64,000 nucleotides of DNA from Notolepis coatsorum. Taxonomy: Eukaryota > Chordata > Actinopteri > Aulopiformes > Paralepididae. Every line of letters begins with the position of its first letter. Positions within the stretch are counted from its first letter, which is position 1. Made by a program: the position numbers and the translations under genes. Under the pieces are notes generated by a model. The model had not been told where the DNA came from. It ran no database searches and saw only the letters and a program-made list of their open reading frames with translations. Positions 61,501 through 64,000 of this stretch are shown one piece after another. Where the stretch lies: positions 93,768,397 through 93,832,396 of the forward strand of contig OZ020599.1 of assembly GCA_963971535.1 (NCBI GenBank), read 5' to 3'.

Positions 61501-63273
61501 GGTAGTGAAATGGTTAACCCTTTGTCGTGTGGCAGTGAAAGGGTTAACCTTCTGTATTGTCACCGTGAAAGGGTTAACCATTTGGTAGTGTGGTAGTGAA
61601 AGGCAGGGACGTGCACAGGACTTTAGAGGGGTAGGTGCGCGTAGCGCGCAATCTTGATTTTTAAGGGCCCTTTTCGGCCGGGGGGCCCCGTTTTGATGCT
61701 TTTTGGGGGGTTTTGGTGATCAAATATTGAATATTGAACTATAACAATCAGTGCAGGAGCTCACTTATCCTTGAAAGACACTTTTATCACTGACTTAAAA
61801 GGCCCATACATCTCCATAAATGTTCAGGGGGGAGGGAATAAGTGCTTACCCTACAGACCCCAAGAAGTGCTGTATATTCTGTATTGTTTAATATAAATGC
61901 ATTTTTTTATTCCAATCCCGATTTGTATTTGAGATTCCCAAATCCCATTGGACTTGACTTCTTCGTGTCCCTCAATGAGTGTAATACCAGCATTCAACTG
62001 TATGCGCCACGGCGGTTTATATCATCATCATCATCATCACCACCCACGCTATGCATAAAATATATAGGTCCGCGGAGAGGCACGGTGAGGAGGCTGTGCA
62101 AGCTGCAATGGAATATGGGGCATCTCTCTCTCTTTACCTAATATTTTGATTCTATCCTGACATTTTTCAGTTGGAAGGGCAGTCTATATGCGTAACGGTA
62201 AAAAAAACTAAAACATTTTTTTCCTTTTTTTTCAAAAAGGGCACTTTTTTATGAGGCTCAAAAAGGCAGGTGCTCAAGCACCCCTTGGGCTCTATGTGTG
62301 CATGTGCCTGGTGAAAGGGTTCAAATATGTATTAATCAACCACCGTTGGTTCAACTCATAGTTGCAGCGTTTGTTTGGGATTTATGGCTATAACATAACA
62401 TTATGTACCTTTTTACATTGTCTGATGACACTGTTGCAAATTGCAGTGCATTAACAATGTGTTATTTTACCCTGTTGTATTAATTATATTGGTAGTAGAA
62501 TAGATAAAAGAATGATACAGTTAATTAGATTATATTAGAATAAAATGTATTGTCATCATACAGCACAAGTACAGTACAACGAAAAGAAGTTTGGCATCCA
62601 ACCAGAGTGCAAATATAAAATATAAAATATATAAATTAGTACTACTGAGTGTAGTGCTAGTTAAATGTATGTACAGAGTTGTAATATTAATATGTACAGG
62701 TATAAAGACAGTATGCTAGTAAGTCGTACAGGCCAGCAGCATAACTAGTAAGAGTAAGTAAGGGATATGTACAGATATAGATATAGTATCTACAGATATG
62801 TAAAAGGATTATGTATAGGTATGTACAGACAGATGTAAGAATAAATATATATATATATATAGTATATACGGTATATATTGCATTATTGTACAATACATGC
62901 TATCATACAGTTGTATGGGTTATCTGCAGGTGTATAGTAGGTATATACGAGGATTATAAGGAGGATTATTAATATATTCAGACAGATATGGACATATATA
63001 TATGCGGTATAGATATATAAATATATATATGCTGTATATTGTTTTATTAGCCATCATTGATATATTTCACAGTATTGGTTGCAACTTTCAACAAAGACAT
63101 TATAATCCCTAATATTTTGCGTGGGAATTATCCTTTTAGCTGGGTTTTCAATTATGTCATGATGTCATTACTCTAAATCACAGCCATTCAGAGCATTCAG
63201 ATACGAAAATACTAAATAATGGTACTTACCTCAGTGGGGCTGGAATGTTTAGAGACCGTACAAGGGACTTCAT
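58168..63273 (-). CDS. ocstamp: Osteoclast stimulatory transmembrane protein (OC-STAMP)
   Basis: A multi-pass membrane protein of the DC-STAMP family, needed in mammals for fusion of osteoclasts and macrophages. Three coding exons: 63273-63230, 61039-60031 and 58515-58168, giving 466 codons. The phases agree: exon 1 ends with AG and exon 2 supplies G for Arg15; exon 2 ends on a full Lys codon. Matches to mammalian OC-STAMP: GGLLYHWL, HPLRC, LPTLCSKQGRKL, VLPNITVNMG, SARYLRSYLTSVRFDN, the DH...DW...P region, and EVYARRIRRNISASFF in the last exon. Cys residues and NxT/S sites are typical. It is OC-STAMP rather than DC-STAMP by these phrases. Confidence 0.92.
58545..58960 (+). repeat. Common fish repeat in OC-STAMP intron 2
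   Basis: Starts tttacatttagtcatttagc and continues ttttatccaaagcgacttac, a phrase dispersed in very many fish genomes, then a body up to about 58960. Class uncertain. A shorter relative starts the repeat at 42716. Confidence 0.6.
59111..59270 (+). repeat. TTAA-type repeat, partial copy 1
   Basis: gtaaatgtgaacaaaacgaa to gtcagattggtgactc, ending in a C run (about 59247-59269). The same text lies at 59510-59640 within a copy that keeps its outer end. Confidence 0.7.
59325..59475. repeat. 30-bp minisatellite, locus D
   Basis: About five units in the inverse sense (ccctttcactaccacactac and variants). It lies between the two copies of the TTAA-type repeat. Confidence 0.88.
59474..59695 (+). mobile_element. 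TTAA-type MITE fragment, copy 2
   Basis: Left end ttaaaggaacacggcaact is close to the MITE at 6420. The body matches 59111-59250. The right end is cut off by a DIRS fragment at 59696. Confidence 0.65.
59696..59831 (+). mobile_element. DIRS right-end fragment
   Basis: gtgtggtcagacggatgttg, aaaggtacatggtgg, attcagtgc and cataacccttcgtt follow, in the same order, the right terminal repeat of DIRS-2 (30590-30731), with substitutions and a gap. It ends at the same GTT and is followed at once by aaccctttcactacc, the 30-bp minisatellite. So a related DIRS seems to have inserted at the GTT of that motif; only its last about 136 bp remain. Confidence 0.75.
59832..59908. repeat. 30-bp minisatellite, locus E
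   Basis: About 2.5 units directly after the DIRS fragment, same orientation as locus D; probably part of one array before the insertions. Confidence 0.85.
60031..61039 (-). CDS. ocstamp: OC-STAMP exon 2
   Basis: 1009 bp encoding residues 15 (part) to 351. Acceptor tttccacag, donor gtaaga. It contains most of the membrane segments (around residues 37-60, 66-90, 103-130, 220-245 and 300-325) and the large extracellular region with an N-glycosylation site (NSS near the TLLNSSDSLNR stretch). The frame is open well before the internal Met near 60915, so that Met is not the start; splicing to exon 1 gives the family's N-terminus. Confidence 0.92.
61333..61603. repeat. 30-bp minisatellite, locus F
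   Basis: About nine units, forward sense (ttctgtagtgtggtagtgaaagggttaacc with changes). The array is cut by a hAT MITE, and a scrap of the unit (gtgaaaggg) continues after it at 62311. In OC-STAMP intron 1. Confidence 0.92.
61604..62310. mobile_element. hAT-like non-autonomous element, 707 bp
   Basis: Ends cagggacgtgcacagga and tgtgtgcatgtgcctg (imperfect inverse), flanked by perfect 8-bp duplications gtgaaagg (61596-61603 and 62311-62318) taken from the minisatellite. A short (ATC)n is at 62025-62040. No transposase. Confidence 0.88.
62530..63070 (-). repeat. LINE 3' tail, family L-C, copy 3
   Basis: Inverse of 39385-40070: ttggcatccaaccagagtgc, then aggccagcagcataactagt and a zone of (TA)n-like scraps. 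In OC-STAMP intron 1. Confidence 0.75.
63230..63273 (-). CDS. ocstamp: OC-STAMP exon 1
   Basis: 44 coding bases: ATG at 63273, 14 codons and two bases (AG), then the strong donor gtaagt. An in-frame TAG stands 18 bases before the ATG, which fixes the start. The two leftover bases complete Arg15 with the G of exon 2, which is good evidence that this tiny exon is real. Confidence 0.85.
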
Positions 63274-64000
63274 TCTCCCTGGCAAGCTCTAAATTGGATG
63301 AGCAGGTCAGAAGAGAATTGGACGACTCGGAAGAGAGAAAAAGGGAACTTGCTCAACAGTCACTGTCATATTGATGTTTGTGGGCTTCCTCATGGCTCCA
63401 CATGGAAAGAAAGCTTCTTGTTTCACACGCATGACACGGACAAGCGCGACACACACAATCACATGCAGAATGACTTAAGTCACTTTGGCCAATCTAAAAA
63501 ATATTCCATTTTAGGGCATATAGTTACATAAGGAAAATGTCAACCAGCTAACGGGTCGGACCCTTTTGCTCAGCTGATGTGTGGCCGCCTGTGGATCCTA
63601 TGGTCCCAGGTTCAAATCCACTCGGTTACATTGGTGACAACGGTGGGATCTCACTGCCCTGTTACAATTGCTTTGGTGCATTTCTCTGATCAGAATTAAA
63701 GTCCTCATAACTGTTAGTGCATTTCTCAAAACAATTAGTACAAACTGCAAAACCTAGTTGATAACCTGCAGAAGCGTGTCACTTGCTCAAAATGGATAGT
63801 TCATTCCTCAAAAGCAAGTATTCATGTCAATGAAAGTGTCACTGTTATCAAAATGAAAAGTCCTATGACACCATTGTTTATGAACAAGATAGTCAAATGG
63901 CTTTGTCATGTTTTCATTATGACAGATCACTCTGTAAGTGTTTTCCAATGCAAAAAAGTCAGATATTGGTGACACTACCTGAAAATGCTCAAGACAGCAC
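63274..64000. other. OC-STAMP 5' flank, nothing further recognised
   Basis: Upstream of the OC-STAMP start. The promoter cannot be located by eye. 63690-63960 has repeated words (tttctcaaaac, gtcaatgaaagtgtcac) that suggest an old repeat. Confidence 0.45.

Overview
The window is a stretch of nuclear DNA from a ray-finned (most likely teleost) fish. It holds two vertebrate genes, both on the minus strand, in a sea of transposable elements, minisatellites and microsatellites. The evidence is: (1) a two-exon thyrotropin-releasing hormone receptor gene (35600-41744) and a three-exon OC-STAMP gene (58168-63273) with matching splice phases; (2) DIRS, Gmr1-like Ty3, Ty1/copia, L2-like, tRNA-SINE and hAT repeats in the mix seen in teleosts. 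There is no sign of bacterial operons, CRISPR arrays or phage.

Layout. 1-8800: repeats only, namely a 22-bp minisatellite (430-905), a Mutator-like foldback element (2835-3387), two tRNA-derived SINEs, a pair of inverted unclassified repeats (5145-5520 and 8072-8475) and a TTAA-flanked MITE. 8818-21512: an old, decayed DIRS-type tyrosine-recombinase retrotransposon on the minus strand. It has been invaded by a young, apparently intact Gmr1-like Ty3 element (8997-15115), by two hAT MITEs with perfect 8-bp target duplications and by a LINE tail. 21712-25400: a solo LTR, LINE tails and MITEs. 25498-30731: a second DIRS element on the plus strand. Its terminal and internal complementary repeats are perfectly preserved, but it has only a broken gag-like gene and a 2.9-kb interior that I cannot recognise. 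30900-35500: an L2 fragment, long simple repeats and a MITE.

35600-42130: the TRH receptor gene. Exon 1 carries TM1-5 and exon 2 carries TM6-7, for 399 codons. The 4.9-kb intron is full of LINE debris, a (GA)n tract and a 30-bp minisatellite. There is evidence for a non-coding upstream exon. 42300-44500: microsatellites and repeats upstream of the receptor. 44430-52565: a four-layer nest in which a LINE tail has been split by a copia element, a 2.4-kb hAT element and a SINE, all with readable target duplications. 53282-55470: a 2.2-kb minisatellite with units of about 44 bp. 58168-63273: the OC-STAMP gene (466 codons), whose introns contain repeats, a DIRS end fragment and arrays of the same 30-bp minisatellite.

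The two host genes have unrelated roles: a hypothalamic peptide receptor, and a membrane protein for osteoclast or macrophage fusion. Nothing suggests they work together. The more unusual content is in the mobile DNA: the gag-only DIRS element, the Gmr1-like element with integrase ahead of reverse transcriptase, and a 30-bp minisatellite motif scattered over six places, one of them apparently an integration site for a DIRS element.
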